A stretch of DNA of 64,000 bases, from the NCBI GenBank assembly GCA_963796155.1, contig CAWCKT010000004.1, forward strand, positions 1 to 64,000. Direction: 5' to 3'. This DNA comes from AP-15 sp963796155. GTDB lineage: Bacteria > Pseudomonadota > Alphaproteobacteria > ATCC43930 > CGMCC-115725. This document shows positions 36,179 to 44,275 of this stretch, one piece after another (position 1 is the first letter of the stretch; each line of letters starts with the position of its first letter). The notes under the pieces were generated by a model that had not been told where the DNA came from, did not search any database, and worked only from the letters and a program-made list of their open reading frames with translations. Made by a program: the position numbers and the translations under genes.

Positions 36179-37174
36179 CTAGTCCAGCACTTCCTTGTTG
36201 ACGACGTTGTCGCGGATCGGCTTGCCGTCGAGCACGCTCAAGATGTTCTCTACCGCGGCAACGCCCATGCGGTCGACCGCCTCGCGCGTCACCCCGGCGA
36301 CGTGCGGCGCCGCGATGAAGTTCTTGAGCCCGAGCAGCGGGTTGTCCGTCGGGGTCGGCTCCTGGTCGAAGACGTCGAGTGCCGCACCGGCGATCCGGTT
36401 CTGGCTCAAGGCGTCATAGAGCGCCTTCTCGTCGATGATGCCGCCGCGCGCGGTGTTGACGATAAACGCCGTGCGCTTCATCCGTGCGAGCCGGGCGGCG
36501 TTGAAGAGCCCGACCGTCTCTGGTGTTTTCGGGCAATGGATCGTAATGAAATCGGCGCGCGCGACCGCGGCGTCGAGATCCTGCACCGGCTCGTAGCCCA
36601 TGCCGCGGATCGTCTCCGAATACATATACGGGTCGTAGACCAGCACGTTGGTCTCCATCGCCGCGAAGCGCTTGGCAGAGCGCGTGCCGATCTTGCCGAA
36701 GCCGATAATAAGGACAGTCTTGCCGTAGAGATCGACCGGCATCTCCTTGTAGCGGTCCTGCCAGCGGCCTTCCTTGACCAGCGCATCCATCGCGGCACCA
36801 CGGCGGGCCAGCGACATGATCAGGAACACTCCGGCCTCGGCGACGCTGACCGAATTGGCTGTGCCGCCGATCATCAGCGGGATCTTGCGGCGGGTCAGCG
36901 CCGGAACGTCGACGGCATCGTAGCCGACGCCGATGCGCGAGACGACCTCGATCTCGGGTGCGGCGTCGAGCTCGGGATCGCTGAACGGCTGCACGCCGAG
37001 CGCCACCCCGGCGACATCCTCCAGCAGCCGGTGCAGTTCCGCCTTTGGTACCGTGTACTGGTAGGGCACCCCTTCAACATCGTCGCGTGCTTCGACGAGC
37101 GCCCATCCGGCGCGCGCCATCGTCGTCGGCAGCAGCAGCTTTTTTCTGTTGGTTCCCGATGCAGTCGTCGCCAT
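36179..37174 (-). CDS. D-isomer-specific 2-hydroxyacid dehydrogenase
   Basis: 331 residues. The nucleotide-binding motif is VLIIGFGKIGTRSAKRFAAM; the catalytic Arg is in VNTARGGIIDEKAL, Glu in DVFDQEPTPTDNP and His in APHVAGVTREAVD. VVSRIGVGYDAVDVPALTRR in the substrate domain fits the phosphoglycerate/hydroxypyruvate-reductase-like branch. The DUF559 remnant abuts its stop codon exactly, so the last residues (NKEVLD) may have been set by that junction, but length is normal. A second dehydrogenase is encoded divergently 111 bases away. Confidence 0.9.
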   Translation of the reverse strand: MATTASGTNRKKLLLPTTMARAGWALVEARDDVEGVPYQYTVPKAELHRLLEDVAGVALGVQPFSDPELDAAPEIEVVSRIGVGYDAVDVPALTRRKIPLMIGGTANSVSVAEAGVFLIMSLARRGAAMDALVKEGRWQDRYKEMPVDLYGKTVLIIGFGKIGTRSAKRFAAMETNVLVYDPYMYSETIRGMGYEPVQDLDAAVARADFITIHCPKTPETVGLFNAARLARMKRTAFIVNTARGGIIDEKALYDALSQNRIAGAALDVFDQEPTPTDNPLLGLKNFIAAPHVAGVTREAVDRMGVAAVENILSVLDGKPIRDNVVNKEVLD

Positions 37175-37285
37175 TGGTTGGTCCCTCTTGCACTGTTATG
37201 TCGAAACCCTATCGCGTCGCCGTGCTTCTTTCCACCTCGCCCGTGCTAGGTTGGCGCGAACGACCAGTACCAGCGGAGGTGCGCC

Positions 37286-38254
37286 ATGCCGACTGAATTC
37301 GTGATGTTGCCGCCGCAGACGGAAAGGACGCGGGAGTGGAGCGCGCGCCTCGCCGTGGCCCTGCCGGAGATGAAGATAATCGTCGCCGAAAATCACACCC
37401 ATGCAGCCCAGGTGATCGCCAATGCCGATGCGGTCTTCGGGACGATCCCGCCCGACCTCCTGCGCGAAGCGAGGCGGCTGCGCTGGCTGCAGGCGCCCCA
37501 GGCGGCACCGCCCGCGGGCTATTACTACCCCGAGCTCGTCGCCCATCCCGTCGAGATTACCAATTTCCGCGAGATCTACAGCGACCACATCGGCGCGCAT
37601 GTAATGGCATTTGTGCTCGCCTTCGCTCGCGGGTTGCAGCACTACATTCCACAGCAGCTCAGGCGCGAATGGAAGAAGCTGCCGCAGAACACCGGCGTCG
37701 TTCATCTGCCGGAAGCGACCGCGTTGATCGTCGGCGTCGGCGGGATCGGCAGCGAGATCGCCCGGCTCGCCTCCACGTTCGGCATGCGGGTCATCGGCGT
37801 CGACGAACGCCGCCGCGACGCGCCGCCGGGAGTGGCCGAGCTGCATCGCGGCGACGAGCTCGACGCGCTGTTGCCGGGCGCCGACTTCGTCATCTTGACG
37901 GTGCCGCACACCCCGGAAACCGAAGGCTTCATGAACCGGTCGCGGTTCCAGGAGATGAAGCAGACCGCCTTCTTCATCAATATCGGGCGCGGCCTGACGA
38001 CGCGGCTCGACGACCTCGCCGCGGCGCTCGAGGCCGGCGAGATCGCCGGTGCCGGTCTCGACGTCTTCGAGCAGGAGCCGCTGCCCGCCGACCACAAGCT
38101 GTGGACCCTGCCGGGGGTTCTGATCACACCGCATACCGCGGGCTACGGCCCCTATCTCGACGACCGGCGCTACGAGATCATCCTCGACAACTGCCGGCGC
38201 TTTCTCGCCGGCGCGCCGCTGCGCAACCTCGTCGACAAGGCGCGCTGGTTCTGA
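37286..38254 (+). CDS. D-2-hydroxyacid dehydrogenase
   Basis: 322 residues. ALIVGVGGIGSEIARLASTF is the NAD-binding loop; catalytic residues are Arg in INIGRGLTTRLDD, Glu in DVFEQEPLPADH and His in ITPHTAGYGPYLDDR. The N-terminal half includes LRWLQAPQAAPPAGYYYPEL, close to glyoxylate/hydroxypyruvate reductase A-like proteins. Only distantly related to the divergent neighbour, so the pair is not a recent duplication. Substrate not determined; fits hydroxyacid breakdown. Confidence 0.9.
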   Translation: MPTEFVMLPPQTERTREWSARLAVALPEMKIIVAENHTHAAQVIANADAVFGTIPPDLLREARRLRWLQAPQAAPPAGYYYPELVAHPVEITNFREIYSDHIGAHVMAFVLAFARGLQHYIPQQLRREWKKLPQNTGVVHLPEATALIVGVGGIGSEIARLASTFGMRVIGVDERRRDAPPGVAELHRGDELDALLPGADFVILTVPHTPETEGFMNRSRFQEMKQTAFFINIGRGLTTRLDDLAAALEAGEIAGAGLDVFEQEPLPADHKLWTLPGVLITPHTAGYGPYLDDRRYEIILDNCRRFLAGAPLRNLVDKARWF

Positions 38255-38279
38255 CCGACGCGGCGCCTGGGCGTCGGAT

Positions 38280-38561
38280 CTAGGGGATCTCCTCCCCTTT
38301 TCTGCGGGCCAGCAGCAGTACGCGTTGGCGAAGATGCTCGGCATCGACCCCAGCGGCGTCGCAGGCGATCTGGTAATCGCGGCCGTTTTCGAAAAACCAT
38401 TCCAGCGCATCCTGCCGCTCGGGCCGGCGCGCATCATCGTGCGCGCCCATCACGCCGGGGCCGACCGCGTCCTGCAGCGCCCGCTCCACGACCGCGCACC
38501 ACAGCTGGCGCTCGGGAAATCCGCTGCTGCGCACGACAACCTGCGAAGGGCGCTTCGTCAA
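38280..38561 (-). CDS. Conserved hypothetical protein
   Basis: 93 residues from a TTG at 38561 that follows GGGAGG closely; a longer frame to 38624 would overlap the end of cspA. The sequence SGFPERQLWCAVVERALQDA followed by ALEWFFENGRDYQIACDAAG and a C-terminal helix VDAEHLRQRVLLLARRKGEE resembles a family of small rhizobial and phage-associated proteins with an ERxLWxAVxxxALxDA core. Function unknown. It lies 16 bases downstream of cspA on the same strand. Confidence 0.65.
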   Translation of the reverse strand: MTKRPSQVVVRSSGFPERQLWCAVVERALQDAVGPGVMGAHDDARRPERQDALEWFFENGRDYQIACDAAGVDAEHLRQRVLLLARRKGEEIP

Positions 38562-38577
38562 TGTCCTCCCGTCGCCG

Positions 38578-38784
38578 TCAGCCCTGGCGCAGATTGACGG
38601 CTGCCGTCTTGCCTTGCTGGCCACGCTCGATGTCGTAGCTCAGTTGCTGGCCCTCGCGGAGATTGCCGATTCCCGAGCGCTCGACGGCGGAGATGTGGAC
38701 GAACACGTCCTTCGAGCCGTCCTCGGGCTGGATGAACCCGTAGCCCTTCTGTGTATTGAACCATTTGACGGTGCCGGTGGCCAT
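38578..38784 (-). CDS. cspA: Cold-shock-domain protein
   Basis: 68 residues, a single cold-shock domain. RNP1 is KGYGFIQPED and RNP2 is DVFVHISAVE, preceded by TGTVKWFNTQ; all aromatic nucleic-acid contacts are present. It acts as an RNA chaperone in the cytosol. The upstream non-coding stretch is long and holds a promoter-like pair about 95-120 bases before the ATG, so a structured 5' leader as in other csp genes is likely. The number of paralogues in the genome is unknown, so the symbol is generic. Confidence 0.93.
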   Translation of the reverse strand: MATGTVKWFNTQKGYGFIQPEDGSKDVFVHISAVERSGIGNLREGQQLSYDIERGQQGKTAAVNLRQG

Positions 38785-38878
38785 GGCGCTTCCTCTCGTA
38801 AAGTGATCCGGTGCGCCGAGCGGACGCGCCGGTTCCAACTTCGCCTGGCAGGCCGAAGCCCCACGAGTTGACCACGGC

Positions 38879-38907
38879 ATGTTAATTTTTTGCCTTGTTC
38901 GAGACAA
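38879..38907 (-). promoter_or_regulatory. Candidate sigma-70 promoter of cspA
   Basis: On the minus strand TTGTCT (38902-38907) and TAACAT (38879-38884) are separated by 17 bases that are A-rich. Each hexamer matches the consensus at four of six positions. Transcription from here would give a leader of about 90 bases. Confidence 0.45.
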
Positions 38908-39075
38908 GCGATGAGCAAGCCGCCGGCAAACCGCGTGCGGCGGTGGGCATTGTCGAGAGAGGTCGCGCCGCGTTTCCCGGTTGCGACGCACCGGGTTTCC
39001 TGATCAGCTTCACCAACGCCGTCGACCGACGCGAGGCCGAGGGCCGTAGAAGCCGAGAGGAGAGGAGGGGAGGGC

Positions 39076-40317
39076 ATGCGCTTTGTCTGGTTCAATCTGA
39101 TGCCATGGCCCGACCTGCCGGAAGATTTCCGCGATACGTATCGCTCGGTCTGGGTCGACATCCCGAGCTCGCTTTACGAGCCGGTGCGCGGGCACGAGGT
39201 CTACAACACCTATCTCGACCAACTCGAGTTCGCCGACACGGTCGGATTCGACGGGCTCGGCGTCAACGAGCACCATGCCAATGCCTATGGGCTGATGCCC
39301 TCGCCCTGCCTGATGGCGGCGGCGCTGTCGCGCCGCACCTCGCGCGCCGCCCTCGTCGTGCTCGGCAGCTCGATCGCCCTTTACGATCCGCCGATCCGGG
39401 TCGCCGAGGAATTCGCGATGCTCGACGTGATCTCGGGCGGCCGGCTGGTGGCGGGCTTCCCGGTCGGCACCTCGATGGACACGAACTACGCCTATGGCCG
39501 GGTGCCGGCTTTGCTGCGCGAGCGTTATGCCGAGGCGCACGACCTGATCCGCCGCGCGTGGGCGGCCGACGAGCCCTTTGTCTTCAACGGGCGCTTCACC
39601 AAGCTGCGCTACGCCAATTGCTGGCCCAAGCCGGTGCAAAAGCCGCATCCGCCGATCTTCATTCCCGGTGGCGGCTCGGTCGAGACCTATGATTTCTGCA
39701 TCGAGAACGACTACAACTATTCTTATCTCAGTTTTTTCGGCTATCTGCGTGCGCGGCGGCTGATGGAGAATTATTGGCAGCGGGTCGCGCAGCTGGGTGC
39801 CGACGATTCGCCCTATCGCGCCGGCTTTGCCCAGTGCATCTGCGTCGCCGAGACCGATCTCGAAGCAGAGCGCCTCTATGGGCCGCACATCTCCTACTTC
39901 TTCAATCGCTGCCTGCATATCTTCCCCGGCTTTGTCGATGCCCCGGGATACCGCACGATCAAGACGATCCAGTCGGAGTTCCTGAACCAGCTCACTCGCC
40001 CAAATCTGGGTCAGGCGGCCACCCTCTCCTGGGGAGAGCTGATCGAACGCGGCTACATCGTCGCCGGGAGCCCTGAGACCGTGCGCGAGCGCATGGCAGA
40101 GCTGATCAAGACACTCCGCGTCGGCAACATCATGTGCCTTATTCACATGGGCAACATGCCGCCCGAGAAGACGCGCTACTCGACCGAGCTCTTTGCGAGG
40201 AAAGTGATGCCGCATTTGAAGGGCATCTGGAAGGATTACGACAACGATGAGCGCTTCTGGATCCACCCGTTGGCCGAGCGCGCCGTTCCGGGGTCTTCAG
40301 TTGCGGAGGCCGGATAA
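39076..40317 (+). CDS. LLM-class flavin-dependent monooxygenase
   Basis: 413 residues with GGAGGGGAGG just before the ATG. Luciferase-like barrel features: YLDQLEFADTVGFDGLGVNE then HHANAYGLMPSPCLMAAALS, EEFAMLDVISGGRLVAGFPV, and GERYAEAHDLIRRAW-type helix. The C-terminal part SWGELIERGYIVAGSPETVR holds the usual GSPxxV element. It shares its stop codon with the start of the alpha/beta hydrolase (TAATG), so the products are coupled, perhaps a monooxygenation followed by ester or lactone hydrolysis. Confidence 0.9.
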   Translation: MRFVWFNLMPWPDLPEDFRDTYRSVWVDIPSSLYEPVRGHEVYNTYLDQLEFADTVGFDGLGVNEHHANAYGLMPSPCLMAAALSRRTSRAALVVLGSSIALYDPPIRVAEEFAMLDVISGGRLVAGFPVGTSMDTNYAYGRVPALLRERYAEAHDLIRRAWAADEPFVFNGRFTKLRYANCWPKPVQKPHPPIFIPGGGSVETYDFCIENDYNYSYLSFFGYLRARRLMENYWQRVAQLGADDSPYRAGFAQCICVAETDLEAERLYGPHISYFFNRCLHIFPGFVDAPGYRTIKTIQSEFLNQLTRPNLGQAATLSWGELIERGYIVAGSPETVRERMAELIKTLRVGNIMCLIHMGNMPPEKTRYSTELFARKVMPHLKGIWKDYDNDERFWIHPLAERAVPGSSVAEAG

Positions 40318-41105
40318 TGAACATTCGCTCTTACCTGCTCGAAATTGCCGAGGGACGCCGCAAGATCCAAGTCTTCGAGGCGGGTGAGGGTCGGCCGCTG
40401 GTCTTCCTGCACGGCGCCGGCGGGTTGACCGAGGACAACCCGTTTCTCCCAGCCCTCGCCCGGCGCTGGCACGTCTTTGCACCGTTGCTCCCGGGCTATG
40501 GCGATTCCGAAGGCGCCGAAGACCTACGCGACATGCTGGCCGTTACCTTGCATGCGTTCGACGTGCTCGATGCCCTCGGGCTCGATCGGCCGATCCTGGT
40601 CGGGCATTCGATGGGCGGGATGATCGCGGCCGAGATGGCGGCGATCGCGCCGCGGGAGGTCGAGCGCCTCGGGCTGATCGCTCCGGCAGGGCTGTGGCTC
40701 GACGCGCACCCGGTGCCCGACCTGTTCTCGAAATTGCCGCACGAGTTGCCGGCGCTGTTGTTCCACGACCCGGCGTTCGGCGAACGGTTGATGACCGCCG
40801 GCGGCGATCTCGACGATCCGAAATTCCTCGAGGCCTTCATCATCCGCAACACGCGCCAGCTGGCGATGGCGGGGAAATTGCTGTTCCCGATCCCCGACCG
40901 TGGCCTCGACGAGCGCCTCTACCGTATCCGCGCCAGGACCGTGCTGATCTGGGGCGACAGCGACCGGATGGTCCCGCCGGCTCATGGCGATGCTTTTTGC
41001 AGCGGCATCGCCGGAGCCGAACTCGTCCGGATACCGCAGGCCGGCCACATGGTCATCGTCGAGCAACCGGAGGCCGTGGTGGCAGCGCTCACGCGGCTCG
41101 AGTGA
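40317..41105 (+). CDS. Alpha/beta hydrolase
   Basis: 262 residues. The oxyanion strand is PLVFLHGAGGLTEDNPF, the nucleophile elbow is LVGHSMGGMIAAEMAAIAP with Ser, the acid is in TVLIWGDSDRMVPP and the His in IPQAGHMVIVEQPEAVV. The start overlaps the preceding monooxygenase stop by one base. It resembles C-C bond and ester hydrolases of aromatic degradation, but substrate class is not set by these motifs. Cytosolic, no signal peptide. Confidence 0.92.
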   Translation: MNIRSYLLEIAEGRRKIQVFEAGEGRPLVFLHGAGGLTEDNPFLPALARRWHVFAPLLPGYGDSEGAEDLRDMLAVTLHAFDVLDALGLDRPILVGHSMGGMIAAEMAAIAPREVERLGLIAPAGLWLDAHPVPDLFSKLPHELPALLFHDPAFGERLMTAGGDLDDPKFLEAFIIRNTRQLAMAGKLLFPIPDRGLDERLYRIRARTVLIWGDSDRMVPPAHGDAFCSGIAGAELVRIPQAGHMVIVEQPEAVVAALTRLE

Positions 41106-41120
41106 GCTCGGCGCTGCCGT

Positions 41121-41996
41121 TCACGCTGCCCCCGTTTGCGCCAGGTACCAATCGAGGATTTCTTCGCCGGTCCAGAACAGCACGTCGCGATAGTCGCGGA
41201 TGCGGCCGAGCGTATTGCGCAAGTATTTCAGCCGGTGCGGCGCTCCCATGATGTAGGGGTGCACCACCAGCGCCATGATCCGGGCCGTTTGCGCCGCATC
41301 GTCATAGAGCTGGGCGAATTGATCGATCGCGCGGTCGTAATATTCGCCGGCTCTGTGATGCTGGATCAGCATCATCGCCACGTCGTTGCATTCCTGCGTG
41401 TAAGGGAGATTGACGATCGGCTTGGTTCGGGTCTTCAGCCACACGGGCTGGTCGTCGAGGACCCAGTCGCAGACGTATTCGAACCCTTCCTCGGCCAAGA
41501 GGTCCGGCGTCTCCCAGGTCTCGGTCAGCCCCGGACCAAGCCAGCCGCGCGGGCGCTTGCCGGTGAAGCTGCCGATCGCCGCCGCGGTCCGGCGGATGTC
41601 GTCGCGCTCGTCGGCGACCTTCTGCATGCTCTGTTGAGTAAAGCCGTGGCCGATGAACTCCCAACCGCGGTCGCGAGCCGCGCGCGCGATCGGCTCATAG
41701 CCGGAAATCGCCGAGCCGTTGATCGCGAGGACGGCGCGAATGCGGAAATGATCGAGCACCTCGAGCATGCGCCAGAACCCAACGCGGTTGCCGTATTCGT
41801 GCCAGGCCCAGTTCGGGATGTCGGGCATCGGCGCGCCGCCGGCCGGCGGCGTCAGCACGGTACGCGGCATCGGCTCCCTCGGATCCCATTCCTCGACATT
41901 GACGATAACCCAGACCGCCAACCGCGCGCTGTTCGGCAGCACCAGCCTTGGCCGTTCGCCGATCGCCGAAAATTCGAGACGCTCGGACGGCAGCAT
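41121..41996 (-). CDS. Polysaccharide-deacetylase-fold hydrolase, paralogue 1
   Basis: 291 residues of the NodB/polysaccharide deacetylase fold, close to the cytosolic PuuE/allantoinase-like branch rather than exported chitin deacetylases; no signal peptide. Seen are LAVWVIVNVEEWDPREPMPR, the FWRMLEVLDHFRIRAVLAIN strand-helix, the RGWEFIGHGFTQQSMQ segment with the metal His, RGWLGPGLTETWETPDLLAE and ALVVHPYIMGAPHRL with the catalytic His. It sits convergent to the hydrolase gene. It is the downstream member of a tandem pair 17 bases apart. Confidence 0.88.
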   Translation of the reverse strand: MLPSERLEFSAIGERPRLVLPNSARLAVWVIVNVEEWDPREPMPRTVLTPPAGGAPMPDIPNWAWHEYGNRVGFWRMLEVLDHFRIRAVLAINGSAISGYEPIARAARDRGWEFIGHGFTQQSMQKVADERDDIRRTAAAIGSFTGKRPRGWLGPGLTETWETPDLLAEEGFEYVCDWVLDDQPVWLKTRTKPIVNLPYTQECNDVAMMLIQHHRAGEYYDRAIDQFAQLYDDAAQTARIMALVVHPYIMGAPHRLKYLRNTLGRIRDYRDVLFWTGEEILDWYLAQTGAA

Positions 41997-42013
41997 GACG
42001 CCCTTTCTGATAA

Positions 42014-42889
42014 TCAGGGCTCGGTCTTGGCCGACCGGTACCAGTCGAGAATCTCGACCCCGTTCCAGTGCAGCACACCGTCGTAGCGGTTGATGTGCTC
42101 GTAGACGGCTTCGAGATATTTGATCCGGTGCGGCTGGCCGCTGATATAGGGATGGATCGCGATCGCCATGATCTTCGCCCGCTCGGCTCCCTCGCGATAC
42201 AGCCGCTCGAAGCTGTCGATGCAGCGTTGCGTGAAGTACGCCAACTCATGATGCTGCACCAGCATCATCGTGATGTCGTTGAGCTCGACCGAGTAAGGCA
42301 GTGTAACGAGCGGGCCGTGGGTTGTCCGGATTTCCGTCGGCTCGTCGTCATAAACCCAGTCGCCAATATATTTTACGCCCGCAGCGGCAAGGAAATCGGG
42401 CGTGTCGTAGGTCTCGGTCAATCCTGGACCGAGCCAGCCGACCGGCCGGGTGCCGGCAAAGTGGGCGAGCGTGTCCAGCGACTTCGAAATCATCTGGGCC
42501 TGATCGTCGACCTTGTGGATCGGCCTCTGCTCCCAGGCATGGCCCATGAATTCCCAACCAGCCTCGCGCGCCGCCCGAGCAACGCGGCGGTACGTCCGGC
42601 AGACGCGAGCGTTTATCGAGAGGGTAGGGCGAATCCCCAGGCGCCCGAAGAGATCGAAGAAGCGCCATACGCCGACCCGCATGCCGTATTCGTGCCAGGA
42701 CCAGTTCGGGACATCCGGCACGAATATCTCACCGGTGGGCGCCGGCAGTACCTGCCGGGGCATCTGGCGCGAGATCGACCAGAATTCCAGGTTGACAATC
42801 GTCCAGACAACGATCCGAGCCCGGTTAGGCAATAGCAGCGCCGGCCGATCGACGATCGCCGAATAGGCGCAGCGTTCACGCGGAATCAT
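42014..42889 (-). CDS. Polysaccharide-deacetylase-fold hydrolase, paralogue 2
   Basis: 291 residues, collinear with its downstream paralogue: IVVWTIVNLEFWSISRQMPR, the VWRFFDLFGRLGIRPTLSIN block, GWEFMGHAWEQRPIHKV, VGWLGPGLTETYDTPDFLAA, AIAIHPYISGQPHRIKYLEA. Equal length and complete motif sharing indicate a tandem duplication followed by divergence to roughly half identity by eye. Both lack a signal peptide. Allantoinase-like or other cyclic-amide hydrolysis is possible. The upstream region of 250 bases contains a short tandem repeat. Confidence 0.88.
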   Translation of the reverse strand: MIPRERCAYSAIVDRPALLLPNRARIVVWTIVNLEFWSISRQMPRQVLPAPTGEIFVPDVPNWSWHEYGMRVGVWRFFDLFGRLGIRPTLSINARVCRTYRRVARAAREAGWEFMGHAWEQRPIHKVDDQAQMISKSLDTLAHFAGTRPVGWLGPGLTETYDTPDFLAAAGVKYIGDWVYDDEPTEIRTTHGPLVTLPYSVELNDITMMLVQHHELAYFTQRCIDSFERLYREGAERAKIMAIAIHPYISGQPHRIKYLEAVYEHINRYDGVLHWNGVEILDWYRSAKTEP

Positions 42890-43017
42890 TCCTACCTCTC
42901 GCTCGCGCCACGACAGGACGACAATTTCGCGGTTTGCGTTTCAACATGCAAGAGCATTCCCCAATCCGGAGAGCAAGTGCTGTCGAATGTCCCGCACTCG
43001 TGTGCATCGCAAAACGT

Positions 43018-43049
43018 GCAATGCTGCAATGCAGCAATGCAGCAATGCA
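43018..43049. repeat. Four tandem copies of an 8-base unit GCAATGCA
   Basis: Units begin at 43018, 43026, 43034 and 43042; the first differs in its last base. It lies about 90 bases upstream of the RRM protein start and 130 bases upstream of the deacetylase pair, in an otherwise empty 250-base divergent region. Confidence 0.85.
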
Positions 43050-43139
43050 AAGATGGGCCTTCCCGAACGGGGTTGATGCCGGACATTTCTTCGTACAGCG
43101 CATGGGTATCGAGCTAGAAATAATGAGGGACGAGGGTCA

Positions 43140-43577
43140 ATGAGATCAAATCATTCCCGGGGCAACGTCTTTGTTGCGAACCTGCCTCCGGAGTTTTCCG
43201 ACGAGGAACTGGCTGAGACCTTCGACACCTTCGGGATTGTGCTAAGAGCGTCAATCGCGCGCGATCCGGCGACTGGAAAGCGGCTGCGCTACGGATTTGT
43301 CGATATCGCCACCGAGCGCGCCGCCAATCGCGCGGTGGCAACGATGAGCGGCACCCAGATCCATGGGTACACCCTCGACGTACGGATCAGCGATCGCCCG
43401 GCAGCGGCACGCAAGCTCGGGCGCGTCAACCATCCGCCGCAGCGAGCGTCGCTCCGGCTGGTGGCGCGCGCAGGCGCAGAGATTGAAGCTGCGTCCGATA
43501 CCTCTTACCGACACCCGCAACCGAGGAAGCCCCCCACCTTTCAGGTCGAACGTCGCTCGTTACCGCGCCGGACCTGA
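43140..43577 (+). CDS. RRM-domain RNA-binding protein
   Basis: 145 residues. One RNA-recognition motif occupies residues 8-88: RNP2 is VFVANLPPEF, RNP1 is KRLRYGFVDIAT, with the helix SDEELAETFDTFGIVLRASI between. The aromatic Phe/Tyr contacts are present. The last 55 residues are basic, Pro/Arg-rich and disordered (LPRRT end), suited to non-specific RNA binding. Bacterial RRM proteins are often stress or cold related; cspA lies 4.4 kb away but this is not evidence of a link. Confidence 0.9.
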   Translation: MRSNHSRGNVFVANLPPEFSDEELAETFDTFGIVLRASIARDPATGKRLRYGFVDIATERAANRAVATMSGTQIHGYTLDVRISDRPAAARKLGRVNHPPQRASLRLVARAGAEIEAASDTSYRHPQPRKPPTFQVERRSLPRRT

Positions 43578-43592
43578 GTGCGCGGGTTCGTC

Positions 43593-44207
43593 TCATTCGG
43601 CGCGGAAGGTCACCCCGGCCTCGCTCATCGAGCGCATTGCCCGCGCCAGCGAGCCATCGATATCGATACCGCGGCAAGCGCTCGTCACCACGGTGACGTC
43701 GAAACCAGCGTCACGCCCGTCGATCGCCGAGTAGGCGACGCAAAAATCGGTGGCGAGCCCGCACAAGGTAATGCGTTCTAGTCCGCGCTCCCTCAGATAG
43801 CCGGCAAGCCCGGTCGCCGTCCGACGGTCGTTCTCGCGGAACGCCGAGTATGAATCGATCGCGCTTCTGAACCCCTTTCTGAGAACCAGCTCGGCGTGCG
43901 GGACGTCGAGCCTTGGGTGAAACGCAGCTCCCGGCGTTCCCTGCACGCAGTGGTCCGGCCACAGGATTTGTGCGCCATAGGAAACGTCGATCGCATCGAA
44001 GGGACGCTTGCCGGGATGCGAGCTTGCGAACGAGGCGTGTCCCCGCGGGTGCCAGTCCTGGGTCAGAATGACGTGGGCGCACGCCGCGGCCAGCCGGTTG
44101 ACCGCTGGGACGACCGCATCGCCCTCCGGAACCGCAAGCGCCCCGCCGGGGCAGAAATCGTTCTGCACGTCGATGACAAGGAGGACATCTCGATCGGTCT
44201 GTTTCAT
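43593..44207 (-). CDS. pncA: Nicotinamidase (isochorismatase fold)
   Basis: 204 residues from the ATG at 44207. The catalytic Asp is in LLVIDVQNDFCPGGALAVP, metal-binding residues in ILTQDWHPRGHASFAS (Asp, His, His), the Lys in ELVLRKGFRSAIDSYSAF, and the nucleophilic Cys in LCGLATDFCVAYSAID. All are intact, so it should hydrolyse nicotinamide to nicotinate, which would feed the phosphoribosyltransferase type encoded at 10.4 kb. Its ATG overlaps the TGA of a luciferase-like gene relic, indicating it was once translationally coupled to a full monooxygenase gene. Confidence 0.93.
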   Translation of the reverse strand: MKQTDRDVLLVIDVQNDFCPGGALAVPEGDAVVPAVNRLAAACAHVILTQDWHPRGHASFASSHPGKRPFDAIDVSYGAQILWPDHCVQGTPGAAFHPRLDVPHAELVLRKGFRSAIDSYSAFRENDRRTATGLAGYLRERGLERITLCGLATDFCVAYSAIDGRDAGFDVTVVTSACRGIDIDGSLARAMRSMSEAGVTFRAE

Positions 44208-44260
44208 GGCTTGCCTCGCAAACGCGGGATGATCTCGCGAGCGATGATCTCGACCTGATC
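44204..44260 (-). pseudogene. 3'-end relic of an LLM monooxygenase gene
   Basis: Nineteen codons including stop read DQVEIIAREIIPRLRGKP, nearly the same as the C-terminus DQVEIIARDIIPRLRGL of the intact LLM gene at 45130-46074. Nothing of the rest of such a gene lies upstream; the VOC gene starts its stop codon 16 bases away. A deletion therefore removed almost an entire LLM gene and left its tail fused ahead of pncA. Confidence 0.85.
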
Positions 44261-44275
44261 CGTTCTGCAAACGTC

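Noticed and set aside
43018..43049. Possible CRISPR-like array
   Set aside because: Units are 8 bases with no spacers; it is a simple tandem repeat.
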